Positions 50,901 to 61,963 of a stretch of 64,000 nucleotides of DNA are shown piece by piece. The stretch comes from Grifola frondosa (lineage: Eukaryota; Basidiomycota; Agaricomycetes; Polyporales; Grifolaceae): assembly GCA_001683735.1 (NCBI GenBank), contig LUGG01000009.1, positions 1,302,001 through 1,366,000 of the forward strand, given 5' to 3'. Under the pieces are notes generated by a model. That model saw only the letters and a list, made by a program, of their open reading frames with translations. It was not told the origin of the DNA and did not search any database. The position numbers and the translations under genes are program-made. Each line of letters begins with the position of its first letter. Positions within the stretch are counted from its first letter, which is position 1.

Positions 50901-51312
50901 GTGCACAAAGCTCACTGGTGCCGGAGGCGGTGGATGCGCGGTGACCCTTGTCCCAGATGGTGGGTTGCTTCTTGTGTGAATGGTCTTTTCCATTAATCTG
51001 ACGATGTTGTGCCTTTGACGGTCAGATTTTGAAGAAACAGTTCTCCAGACTCTCCTCTCGTCCCTGCTGGAGGACAACTTCCAGCCTTACCTCACTGCAG
51101 TAGGCGGGTCTGGATTGGGCATCCTCTCGCCCTACGAAGACGAGCTTCCTGATGACCTGGAGGTCTCGCTGATGTCGCCGCCCACTACCCCTGATTTGGA
51201 CCACCGGAATGAAAACAAGGAGGGACATCCTCTGCGTTCACGGTTCGAGAACTTGAATATCGAGCATTTGCCGAAGTGGGCTGCAGAACGGGGGAAGTGG
51301 TTATATGTGTAA
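47991..51312 (+). CDS. Cystathionine beta-lyase / mevalonate kinase fusion
   Basis: Bifunctional protein. The N-terminal half is a PLP-dependent cystathionine beta-lyase (cystathionine to homocysteine, pyruvate and ammonia): [81 protein letters not shown] (PLP lysine in SATKY), [11 protein letters not shown] and [18 protein letters not shown]. The same exon continues with a linker of about 35 residues ([18 protein letters not shown]) into [20 protein letters not shown]. That is the start of a GHMP-type mevalonate kinase, the third step of the mevalonate pathway, with [35 protein letters not shown] and [18 protein letters not shown], ending GKWLYV at 51312. No stop or Met lies between the halves. 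One base is missing in C runs near 49846 and 50195, both in the kinase half. The start ATG at 47991 follows a T-rich leader. Confidence 0.88.
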
Positions 51313-51399
51313 TCTTTTGAGATGATAATAGTAAACATTGTGCGTTGTCGCTGAAGAGATAATTATAGTACTATTTATGTCATATCTGAGTGCAATCAT

Positions 51400-51478
51400 G
51401 GTGAGATGGCCGAGCGGTCTAAGGCGCCAGACTAAGGATCTGGTCCGAAAGGGCGTGGGTTCGAATCCCACTCTCATC
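51400..51478 (+). tRNA. tRNA-Leu (AAG)
   Basis: Acceptor GGTGAGA pairs with TCTCATC, discriminator A. The D arm reads GGCCGAGCGGTCTAAGGC. Anticodon stem CCAGA/TCTGG carries the loop CTAAGGA with anticodon AAG (reads CTT). The long variable arm TCCGAAAGGGC is typical of leucine tRNA, and the T arm is GTGGGTTCGAATCCCAC. No intron. It is the last normal gene before the AT-rich tract that begins immediately after it. Confidence 0.93.
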
Positions 51479-54400
51479 ATAGTTTTCCTCTCTCTTGTTT
51501 TTGCACTTTACATACTAGATACCAACACAAGCACTTATACATTTATTATATGTTATTATCACTCATTGGGGTTTAGAAAGAAGTTCTTACCAGTCTAATT
51601 GAGAGATCACCACTTGTCTTACTTTTCAAGAGGACTTGTTGTCACTTGCTTAAGTAGAAGTCTGCAACTTGACATTTGGTTTTTTCATGCTCTAGGCATG
51701 GGTGTGACCACTGGTTTTCCGTATAATGAGCCCCAACTCTGTCCAAATCTCCAGCTCCTACATAAACCTTTTCTCCTACAGCTTGATTATTCTTAAATAT
51801 ATAATATATTGTCTTTAAGTTTTCCTGACACTGAACCAACCTACTTTTTGGACTAGCAATCATGAAAGTATTATAGCTAAAGATATATACACTAAATACA
51901 TCTTTTCAAGACTAAGAGATCAATTCTGATGGTGAGATCCAACATCTTTATAACAGATACTAATTAGATATTATGTAGGACAAAGAGAGCAAAGCATAAA
52001 CAAATGATAAGAAAAACGTTGAGAAAGAGGGTCATAATATATAACTGGTTAAATAAAAGTCACAGAGAGGAAGCTTTTATCTAGATATAAAATTGATTAT
52101 CAAGGTAGGAAAGGTGTCTCTAAATTAATTTCATAATGTAATATTTCTCCCACTTTTGATTGTATGCTTCTATTTTATTTTTCTCTTTTGATCATTTGCT
52201 TTTTGTAACTTATAAAACTCACATCTACATAATGAACAAATCAGGTTCTCATCAAATTCTATACATCAGGAAGATTATCTGTTGCTCCGAACATTAAAAA
52301 AGTATATGACCACAAATAATTTATTGTTTCTTACTGGATTAGATACTATATAGTTATTTTGAAGGGACCAAGCTACCATACTATGCAATAAAGTCCTGTA
52401 ACTTGAATGCTATATTATAAATATACATTATGTCACCAAACTTAAACACTTGCATTGTCATCAAGGTTATTTATGTTTGAGAAAATTTTAAACTTAACAT
52501 CCTTATCACTTTTTCTTTTTAAATTATACTTTTATAGACCATGTACACCTTTATTAAAAGTCCAAATGATAGATGATATAAGCTTACCAGATCACACACT
52601 AATAATGATTGATGTCTGAACTTGGCCAAACTTGGTTTGTTTAACATTGAATATAAGATCACATATTAGATCTGATAGTTTGGACTGAACTTAATTACAC
52701 AAAACCTGGCTGAGGAGAGGCCAACCAAGACATCAGTGATATGATGAGCCTCCAATATGCAAACTAAACTATTTTTGCATTTGAGAATCTGATAATCTTA
52801 CAGGAACTATGTTCAAATATAGTAGGATTGCACCTGCAATAACATTGACATTATTACAGGTTATTTGCACAATAATACTCAACTTTGTTGTGATGTGTAA
52901 CCAGCTGAATTACATCTTCCAGTGATTCTGACACTTTTTACACTCACGGCACTCACAACACATCATTTAACTGTTCAAATTTGCCTGATTGAAACATATT
53001 AATCAAACCATTATATAAACCATATTGTCTTTGCTGATTTTGTACTACTATCTCATGCTATGATGTTTCTCTCTTATGCAATCACACTTCTACTTCCATT
53101 ATGTCTGCAAGAAAATATATACATAACATTTTTACATTATATATACTAGTGGTCCACCACATTTATGCATGGAGCAAGATGCTTGTAGTGCTTCATATTG
53201 AAAGTGCACACAAGGTTGATAGAGTTGTGCTTTATGGGGGTCAACAGCTCACATGATGGTTAAAAAGGTGAGGTTCAGAAGTGTCTTGATTGCAGTTTTG
53301 CAGTGAGTTGCAGTTATGTGCAGAGTGACCATAATTACAAGTAAAGCAGACAATTTGAACTTTGAACCTGTGGAAAGAATTCATATCTGAAGAGGGGTTT
53401 TTGTAGATTATTTCTATGTAGCTAAAATGTGAAAAGATTTTGGTGTGATAAAAAAACTAATTGCAACCATTTTGTGACCTATATTAGTGTTGCTGCAACT
53501 AAGTCAGGCCTAAATGATATATGACTCATAACTTGGGCAGTTTTTCAGATATCATAGTGATCTTACATTCAGTTCGTAGCCTATATATAGCCGCATACTC
53601 TTGCCAAATATAAAAATAGTATACCTCATATTGATGGAGATATGGTTAAAAAGCCGATTGCAAAGTCCGACTTTTTAGTCAGCTTTTTTACCAATGTAAC
53701 TGAAATTGAAACATATTAAAGATAATTATGCAAATGGTGGTGTTACATTCAAATACATATACATCTTAGCTATTAATTTCAATTAATATCATGTCATTAT
53801 CTGCAAAACTCATGTCAGAATATCTAAAAAGCTGAAACAGGTGTGACTAAACCGTGGCAACACTAACCTATATATCCTGTGAAGAATTTAAAGTCATAGA
53901 GGAAAAGATTAGCCATTATAATGATAAAGGTCTGGAACAAAATGTGACATGAGTAAGCTATGAAGAATCAAGTGAGATAAAGAAACAGAAGGTATGATGG
54001 CTGAATTGTTACATTTGCCAAGTATAGCCACATACTGCACTAGCATATGCAAGTAGATATGCAGCCTTTTCAGGGCATTTAGAGGAGGGGATATATGTCA
54101 CATTGGAAGTGCAGACCAATATGCTTCATAAACAATGGAGGCAATGTCATGATGACATGTAGTGTCACATGGCATAGGTACATTAGTCCTGAAATGAGCC
54201 AAGGCTGAAAAGAAGTTAGAGAGATTAAAATTAGACTTAGCATGTATAATCAGCAAGGTAGACATGTGTAGAATGCTGAACAATTAGATTGCAAGTGTTT
54301 GAACACATCATGCATCACCATAATTGCTGTGAAAACGTGCTGTGGTACAGTTATTATCTGAGTGTCTGACTTACAGAATGAGAGTATCACACTTACTATA

Positions 54401-56901
54401 GCTCATTATTATCAGCCCATTTATATGTTTAACCTTGACCTTTGAAGCTCATGTCAAGGTTTCAATTCAAATTTTGCTATAAATTTGACATGAAGGTCTT
54501 GCATTTGGTTGTGATCACTGATCAGTCTGAGCTTAATGCTGTCAGCCTTCATGAAGGTATAAATGTGATTTAGAAGGTGCATGAAGTGGTGTCCCAACAC
54601 ATTTACAGCTGTCTGCTGTCAATATGTGAACATGTGAACCGGCTATAAGAAGAGCAAGGTAAGCTTTTCATGCTTAGATACAATAGTCTCACTTACAATT
54701 GATGCCAATATTGCTTGAGTCTTTAAACCATGAATGGGTGACAGTTTTTTCATGTTAAGCTACCACCTCTTGAATCCCATGAGAACATTTGCAAGGAGTA
54801 AGTGTCATCATGATAGAAGGACAGACATGCATTATGCCATGCTGGATGTTCAGTGGCTCAATGAAATTTCTGTAAAAAAATTGTGAATGTCAACATAACT
54901 GAGGAGGATAATAAAATACTCATGTGCTGGTGACAGGATCCTAGCAAGTCATGTAGTAACTGAAAAATCTGATGTCAATGTTCATATTCACATCATTTGA
55001 GATATTGGTGCAAAGGAAGCTGCAGTGTTTGAAAAACTGCTCTGCTTCCCTCACAAAGGGCAAGCATGGAAAATAGCCAGGGTATAATGCAACAACACCA
55101 CCTGAACTAGTCAGATGTGACATGACAATACTATTAAGCCACTGCCACATGATGATGTAGAATTAGAAGTAAAAGCTGATTAACTGACAAAAAATATTCT
55201 GAATTAGCATGCTAAATCAAATGATGAAAAAAAAAATACTTGTATATTGACTAACTTCTTGATTGTACATGATGAGTTTATGTCTAGACAGTAAAATTTA
55301 GTGTTGAAGGTAAGATGACAAAAAATTAAATTTATCAATATGAGTGTGTTTGAGATGTAAAACTGTCATATTCACAGTTGGGTGATCAACCTCATTCTAG
55401 TCATTGGTAATGATAGCAATTACATCCATAGTGATTTTTCACATATATCCCTCAATATGATCAGTGGGCATGAATGCATGATTAAGAATAATCTGAGTGG
55501 GCAAATATTGCTTAGTGAGGCCAACAATATGACCCTAGCTTAGAGAAGGGTTGAGATTTGACATGAATGAGGTAGAGTTTGGAAAAATTGCAGTGAATAT
55601 ATGTTTGGGTGTTAAAAAGTGTAGTTAATGATTGGGTTAAGGTCCAATGGAACATTCAGTTCATGAGGAACATTGAATGAAAATGTTGCATCTGATATAA
55701 TTGTGATCATTAAACATTAATAAAATATAAGTATCAACCAATGACTTACTAGTAACTTCAGTGTCAGCAAACATTGGCTGAAAATCTATTTTAATTTTAG
55801 AATTATTCAAAAAAATATAATAAACACTGACCCAAAGTCAAATACAGAGATCTGGGCTGTAAAAATGAAACTTGTCCACCTGTAAGAATTTAAATTATGA
55901 TTAATGAAACCCAAAAAAAATGCACCAAAGGTCACCTGAGAGGCTGCTAGGATGACTAAGATTATTAATACTTACCTGAGAGCTGAGCTTGAGGTTCTAA
56001 TAAAACAATAAATTATTAAAATATGTATAAAGATTGTGACTACCCTGGTCAATCTAATTAAAGTCTGATGCATCAAGCCATAACTGAATCAGGTGATTGA
56101 AATTATCTAAATAGTTGTGCTAATGTAAGTAGTATATGGAGAATAGCAAAATTATGATCTTACTGAGCACATTGAAGATGTCATATTTAAAAGACATTGT
56201 GAATAGAGGTGCAGTATGTAGGGGAGAGATGGAGGAGAGATAAAAGAACAGAAGCTTGAACACATATACTTATGACCAGTCAGGCATGGACTTATATGGA
56301 ATACATGTTGTCAATGAACAAAATATATATAAAATATTTTTATATTCAGATCTCAGAACATGCATCTACAAAAGAGAGAATGGGGGCAGACAGTGCATTA
56401 TGCAGTTTACTGTGCATCGATACAATCTTACTCCTTCTAGCCTCCAATTTATCAATTTTCACTTCTCTGACCTTCATGATATCATTCAACTCATGGCAAC
56501 TTCATCATTATTTCCTCAGCACTTTGCAATCTTTAACTTTTTCATGGTCTGACTAGGCTGACCCCTCAACATTCACACTCTAATTACTGACCTTTAACAC
56601 ATGCCCTGCTGCATGTCAGCCTGATACTCGTCAACATTTTTGACCCATTTAGATTTGACCATTTTTACTTCCTTCAGCTTCTTTCTGTTCCTTCCTTTCA
56701 CTGCTTGTTTTTCATTTACTTCCCAACCTTTTCACTTTTATGTCATCGGGTTCAGTGTGTGTACTTCTTACCTGATGCACTGACTTTCTGTTTTCAGCCA
56801 AATTTCTCTTATTTTATTTGCTTTTTGCTTTCCCTCTTTATTTTTTTGGCCTAATAGCTATCCCTGACCTTGCTGATTTATGACACTCCTACAAAAGTAG
56901 T

Positions 56902-57300
56902 TATATAAGAGCCATATGTACTCATTAGAAAACAAGTGGATTTCTCTCTCCAGAGTTCTGACTTCAAAAACACTGTGACTGTGACTGCAACTTTGATGGT
57001 GACTATGACCTCGACTGCAACCTTGACTGTGATCTTGATTGCAACTTCAATTATGACTTCTGCAACTTTTGCAGCTTCATCCTAGTTCTGTGTTTACATT
57101 TTATTTGCAATTGTGCTCTCTGTATTCTATTGGATATCTAGCTTCCTACATACTTATCTTCTATATTATTGTACCCCTCTGACCACACCCTTGCCTCTAT
57201 AATGTCTACATTACAATTGTTGCATCAAGTTGAAAGCTACTTCAAGGCTCTAAGGTCCATTTGCACACTTAGTCTTGCATATTATTGATTACTTATTATT
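56902..57300 (+). mobile_element. LTR-like promoter remnant
   Basis: TATATAAG at 56902-56909 is followed by a short transcribed-leader-like stretch with TTTCTCTCTCC, then a repeat-rich segment and a pyrimidine-rich part up to about 57220. This order (TATA, leader, C/T-rich end) resembles the U3-R-U5 layout of a retrotransposon LTR. No second LTR, primer site or enzyme domain was found, so the call is tentative. Confidence 0.3.
56971..57081 (+). repeat. Degenerate Thr-rich 24-nt repeat
   Basis: Imperfect repeat built from units such as ACTGTGACTGCAACT, recurring with a period of about 24 nt (for example from 56980, 57004 and 57028). In one frame it reads as alternating Thr and hydrophobic residues and stops at TAG near 57085. 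It could be a minisatellite or the remnant of a repeat-containing protein. Confidence 0.55.
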
Positions 57301-57684
57301 GTTGTCATCATTTTATAGATGTTTAGATAGTAATTGAATATCACGAAAGGATATATGTCTCAGTTGACAAGATTTTCATTGTCTGCAATGTTCACATTAT
57401 GAGCATCATTCAAAATAATAATTCCTTTGACATCAAGAGTGCACCATCTGAGATATCAGAGAAACTTGCATGGGCATAGACAAAGAGACTGAATAACTTT
57501 GAGGGAGATATCAAGGTATAAGGCTGAGTGGCCCTTGCAGGGATATCAGCAGTTCAGGTCCACCTTCCATCATCACTGTGTGCATCCATCTCCTGTGCTC
57601 ATCATGCCTGAAGCCTGGCAAATCTAACTATATGAAACTGAACACTCTTTGCCCCACCACCCTATTTGACATTATACCACTGAT

Positions 57685-58000
57685 ATACACAGCTTCTGGC
57701 TGGTCAGGAAAGGTAAGAAGATTATAGCATACTTTGCACAACTGACAAAGGCATAATGAAATCCAGCACAGGCCATTTATCACTTGATGGGGACTCTACC
57801 ACCTCCCAAGGCTTGTCACTCACCTTTATGGAGGTATCACACTCCTTGCCCTTGGATGCAAAGAGCTTTTGAATATCAAAGTTTCCTTGAAGAGACTAAA
57901 CTTCTGTGGACTATGTGGTTCAGGAGAGCCACTGGCATATGTGGCTCCTGGCTGGTGAGGGAAGGTAATGAAGGCTACAGTGTGCTTCACATGGCTAGAC
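57685..58000 (+). repeat. Diverged direct repeat, about 75 bp
   Basis: A segment around 57685-57745 with CTTCTGGCTGGTCAGG and AAAGGTAA recurs around 57935-57998 as CTCCTGGCTGGTGAGG and GAAGGTAA. The flanks are also similar (CACTGATATAC against CACTGGCATATG). Most differences are transitions, as expected for an old duplication mutated in methylated DNA. Confidence 0.5.
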
Positions 58001-59249
58001 TTGTGTGGGAGAATTGTCATCCAAGCAAGAGCATCACACTGCTCACCCAAGTGACAGACATCTTGAAGAGTGATTGATATCTTGGAGAAAGCAGAGAAAA
58101 AGCAGAAAGGAGGAGGCACAAGAGATATGGTCAGAAGAAGAGATGTAAGGTAATCACTGGAAGCTAAGGATGAAGACAAGTGAATGTATAGTAATACTAT
58201 GAAGGGCATTGGATAGTGTGGACAGGTATTGCAGATCAGTGAGAGAGTTTGAGAAGTATGAAACTGATAAGTATAGTGAGTAAGGAATGGATTTGGATGA
58301 TGGTGTGCACCTTCAACTCACTAACAATAGATGATAGAGCCTCTGCATTCCACATATCTTCTATGTTAATATTATTGTCTTTCTCCAGCACATTATGCAT
58401 CACTGAGACAGAATATGTTCATCTATGATCATTTTAGCACAAATTTCCCACCAAACTAGGGATCCACCAGATGTAGTTGTCACAATATGCACATGGCAGC
58501 ACTGAGAAAATGGAAAAAATGAGTATCATGTGAAAGGGAAGGTTGATATGAAACAGTAAAGCCTTCAGTCTGAGCCCTCTCTATGCATGTCCATTAGGGC
58601 TTCTACATGCTTACAGCTCAGACTTCCAGCTTCAAGCTTCAAGCTCAAGCTTGAAGTTGTTGCCAGCAAAGTGAATCAGAATGAGCTATTCAGAAAAGCC
58701 AAAACCAAAGATGCTGGGCCTCCAAAGCACACTGCTGCTAAACCTGGAGCACCCAATAGGCTTGCAGAAGTTTCATACCTGACCTGCCTAGTTATTAACA
58801 GTGAGCATTGACATGCAGCTAAGTTACTTAATAAAAAGATTAATCAAGTAAATCAGCTCTAAGAAAAATGAACTGGTTGTTAGTCAGTTAGTACCTCAGT
58901 TGTTTGGGGTAATAAATTTTAATATAATTATTTCAGTAAGTGTTGTGAAGTCTTTGATGTTGAAAGACTTTGAATTAACTCAAGTCTTATTGATTTAGAA
59001 AAAGTCAATTAAGACTCTTAAGCTCTTCAGACAGATATTAGATAAAAACAGTATGATTCAGATAGTAGATACAACAGTATGTAACTACTTAGTGACAATT
59101 AATTAAGTACTCAGGGTGTCTCATGCCCCTAGGGATGACTTTCAATCATAAAAAAGCTCTCTCTCTCCCTCCAGCTGAGGCATCCTTTATATACTAAATT
59201 ATGTGGGAAAATCAGAATAATAAGAAGTATTCAGTCTTCTTATTGGTCA

Positions 59250-59515
59250 TGAATAAAAATTGGAAAACAATACATTTAAACAATAGACATTGACAATAGA
59301 ATCTTCTTATCACAATAAGACAATAAGCCAAAGACAATATCATCAAAGAACAATACAAATTTAAACAATAGGTCAAAAACAATACTCCAAAGAACAATAG
59401 AAATAGACAATAGAGAATTTTATTACGATGGTCTCTTCACAATAAAAGTATAAAAATATAAACAATAAGGATGTCCATAAAAGTCCAACAATAGCCATCT
59501 ATTATTGTGCATAAG
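59250..59515. repeat. ACAATA-rich cluster
   Basis: About fifteen copies of ACAATA or CAATA are scattered irregularly through 265 bases (AAACAATAGAC, TGACAATAG, AAAGACAATATC and so on). It follows a short TATATAC motif near 59192. It is not a strict tandem array. It could be the untranslated part of an old element. Confidence 0.5.
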
Positions 59516-59608
59516 CTCAGTGTTATTGTCTCCATGTATGCTGTACCTACACAGTTGGTGACATGATTTTGATTGAATGTAACAGTAAATAGTGCTAGGT
59601 TCTATCCC

Positions 59609-59615
59609 TATAAAA
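59609..59615 (+). promoter_or_regulatory. TATA box of small gene
   Basis: TATAAAA lies 62 bases before the ATG at 59671, a normal distance for a fungal core promoter. Supported by position only. Confidence 0.4.
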
Positions 59616-59670
59616 CAGTGGTATGTTTTTCATATATTCTCAGCATTTCTCTTGTCCACTTACTAATCAA

Positions 59671-59953
59671 ATGGCTAACTTTGAGGTGCATATGTTTCTT
59701 TAGTTTTTCTTAATTATTAATTTACATATTTCTAGATTAACAATAAAGTTCAATTTGCCGAAAATGGTGAAGTCCATACTGAAAAGATTATAGCAATTGA
59801 AGATATTGATGTAAGTCAAACTATCATTATGTAATTATTATCCTTTTAATGCTTGGTCTAATTTAGGGAGTACATGTCTTTACCATTCAAGTAAATGATA
59901 AAAAAGATACATGTGTTCAACTTTCATGTGTCTATTATTATTATTTCAAGTAA
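59671..59953 (+). CDS. Small three-exon gene, unknown function
   Basis: Unrecognised 58-residue protein in the CpG-poor tract. Exon 1 (59671-59685) gives MANFE. The intron 59686-59735 runs from GTGCAT to TCTAG. Exon 2 (59736-59810) gives INNKVQFAENGEVHTEKI and ends EDID. The intron 59811-59866 runs from GTAAGT to ATTTAG. Exon 3 (59867-59953) gives GVHVFTIQVNDKKDTC and ends with a Tyr run and Phe-Lys before TAA. Both introns are of normal size (50 and 56 nt) and both joins are in phase. A TATA box stands upstream. It has no stop or frame break although its surroundings are decayed. It could be a recent small gene, part of a transposon, or chance. Confidence 0.4.
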
Positions 59954-60827
59954 TTGTGAGTTTTTACTTTGCTATAATTATAGCATGTTCAGTGTTTTTC
60001 CCACTTCTTAACCTGTACAATTTTTAAGTCATTTTCTTTGTATCATGTAAATATACATCACTTGGGTTTTTCTTTTGAAAATAATTAAAAATGGAAGGAA
60101 AAAAAATTATACTTCGAGAACCTGAACAAATGAACTTATGAAAGAAGTAAAAATAAAGCTTTCTTCCCAAAATTCCTCCCTCAACATTTCAACCTGATAT
60201 GCTTGCTCCTCCTGTTGAGTGCTTCGAGCTTCAATTTTCCTGTATTTTTCTATCAAACAACATACAAATATGTCAGCATAAGGTGATGCATGATGATTAT
60301 GCACATGATGAAGCTTGGTCATTATTGTGTAACTTTTGGTGATTAGTATGAAATAATTATTTTCACCAAATAACTAAAAGACTATCTGACTAGTAAGAAT
60401 AATATATATTGTTTTATAGTTGAGAAAAGATTGCCCAGATAGAACAGGTGCATCAAGTGTGACAGAATTTTCCATTTTCAAGACAGAGACTTAGTTAATT
60501 TTGACTGTCAACCTTGATTTATCACAAAAAACTATGTACTCCATGGAGTATTTTATAATACTTGGTTACTCATAGCATACCTGTGGAGAATAAGAAAAAA
60601 TGGCAAAGCTTGACTTAAATAATCTGCATCATTAGTACACTTTAAACTTTCTTCAAAGTCACTGTCTAAGTGAAATACTTTGATTTCAAACAAAATTTGT
60701 TTGCCAAATAGAAAGGCTTCTGGACTTATTTCAGAGACTTACACTTCTCCATTATGTACAACATGGACTTTTAAACAATATCAAACTTTCACTTAACAGT
60801 GCATGTCTGATACCTTTGTGATTGAAT

Positions 60828-61046
60828 TACTCTCTCTATTCAAAACAACGGTCTAATAATAATTTTTTGCCTAAACTTGTGCTTGCAAAGTCTCTTGTCT
60901 GGACAGTTGACAATTTAAAAAAGTGCCTTTCTGATAGGATTACTCAAACTGTCCAAAACAAAGGCCCAATAGTCTATTCATATGAGCTTGTACTTTCAGA
61001 ATTTCTGGCCTGACAAGTTGATAATTTAGAGAAATACTTTGTAAGT
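60828..61046 (+). repeat. Diverged tandem repeat, about 110 bp
   Basis: Unit A (about 60828-60925) and unit B (about 60936-61046) share, in order, ATTACTC, CAAAACAA, CTAATA or CCAATA, CTTGTG or CTTGTA, CTGGAC or CTGGCC, AGTTGACAATTTA or AGTTGATAATTTA and an A-rich end. The units are adjacent and in the same direction. Confidence 0.5.
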
Positions 61047-61321
61047 AGTCAAGCCTAGACCCTTTGAGACTGCATACCCTTGCAAATATCTTTGATGAAG
61101 AAAATAATGATAAAGAAAAAGGCTGCAAAAGAAAATACAGATTAATTGAGAATATATTTATAATGTTCAAAAACTTATCTCATTTTATTTTCCATTTCTA
61201 TGCACATCTACCATTACTCATTGCATTTTTTCCAAATTTCATCTTGTAATCAGAATTAAATTAGCAAATGAACATAACTGTAACATAAGTAAATGAATCT
61301 GTGGCTCCATGCTCATGAGTA

Positions 61322-61426
61322 TTCTGGAATGTTCTGCAAGGAAATAATGTTCTAAAACTTTCCAGAAGATTATAATCTTTAAAAGGGGGACTTTAATTAA
61401 CATTTTTCCCTCAGAATGTTCTAGAA
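61322..61426. promoter_or_regulatory. Heat-shock-element-like triplets
   Basis: TTCTGGAATGTTC at 61322-61334 and GAATGTTCTAGAA at 61414-61426 are each perfect three-unit matches to the heat shock factor consensus (alternating nGAAn and nTTCn). A two-unit match, TTCCAGAA, lies between at 61360-61367. No gene start is evident next to them, so they may belong to a transposon promoter or be fortuitous. Confidence 0.35.
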
Positions 61427-61963
61427 TGATATAGAAACTTTTGGCCATTTGGGTAATTTTTTTTCTGCCAGACTCTTTTTTTCACAGGGTGTTATATTAA
61501 TAGTTCTGATGGAGGAGCACAAAGGTTATCCTCTAATTCATGATCATCATAAATTTTTAATCTTAGATCTGCTTTTGATACAATCTTCTCCCTTATCTTT
61601 GATTTGCTAACATCCTTATAAGAGGTGTATTAATGATAAAAGATAGTGCCAGTCTAGTGATAATAATAAACAAAAGAATGAAGGTATAAGGTGATATATA
61701 ATCATCATTGACCGTATTTGTATATAAGCTGTTATCTATAATTAATAAATATCTACAAAATATGAGTTTTTTTGAAACTTTCTGCATCTGCTACCATCAT
61801 AAGTGAATGTCTCTGGGGAAAACAATTAAGTTTGATGAGAAGATGATATAATTGTTGTCTGATTTTAATACCCTCACCATTCAGTGTGCTACCTCACTGT
61901 CCAAGTTCACCATTCCCACCACATATAGTGTACAAGCTTATATAGCACTGCTAAACTGATTTC

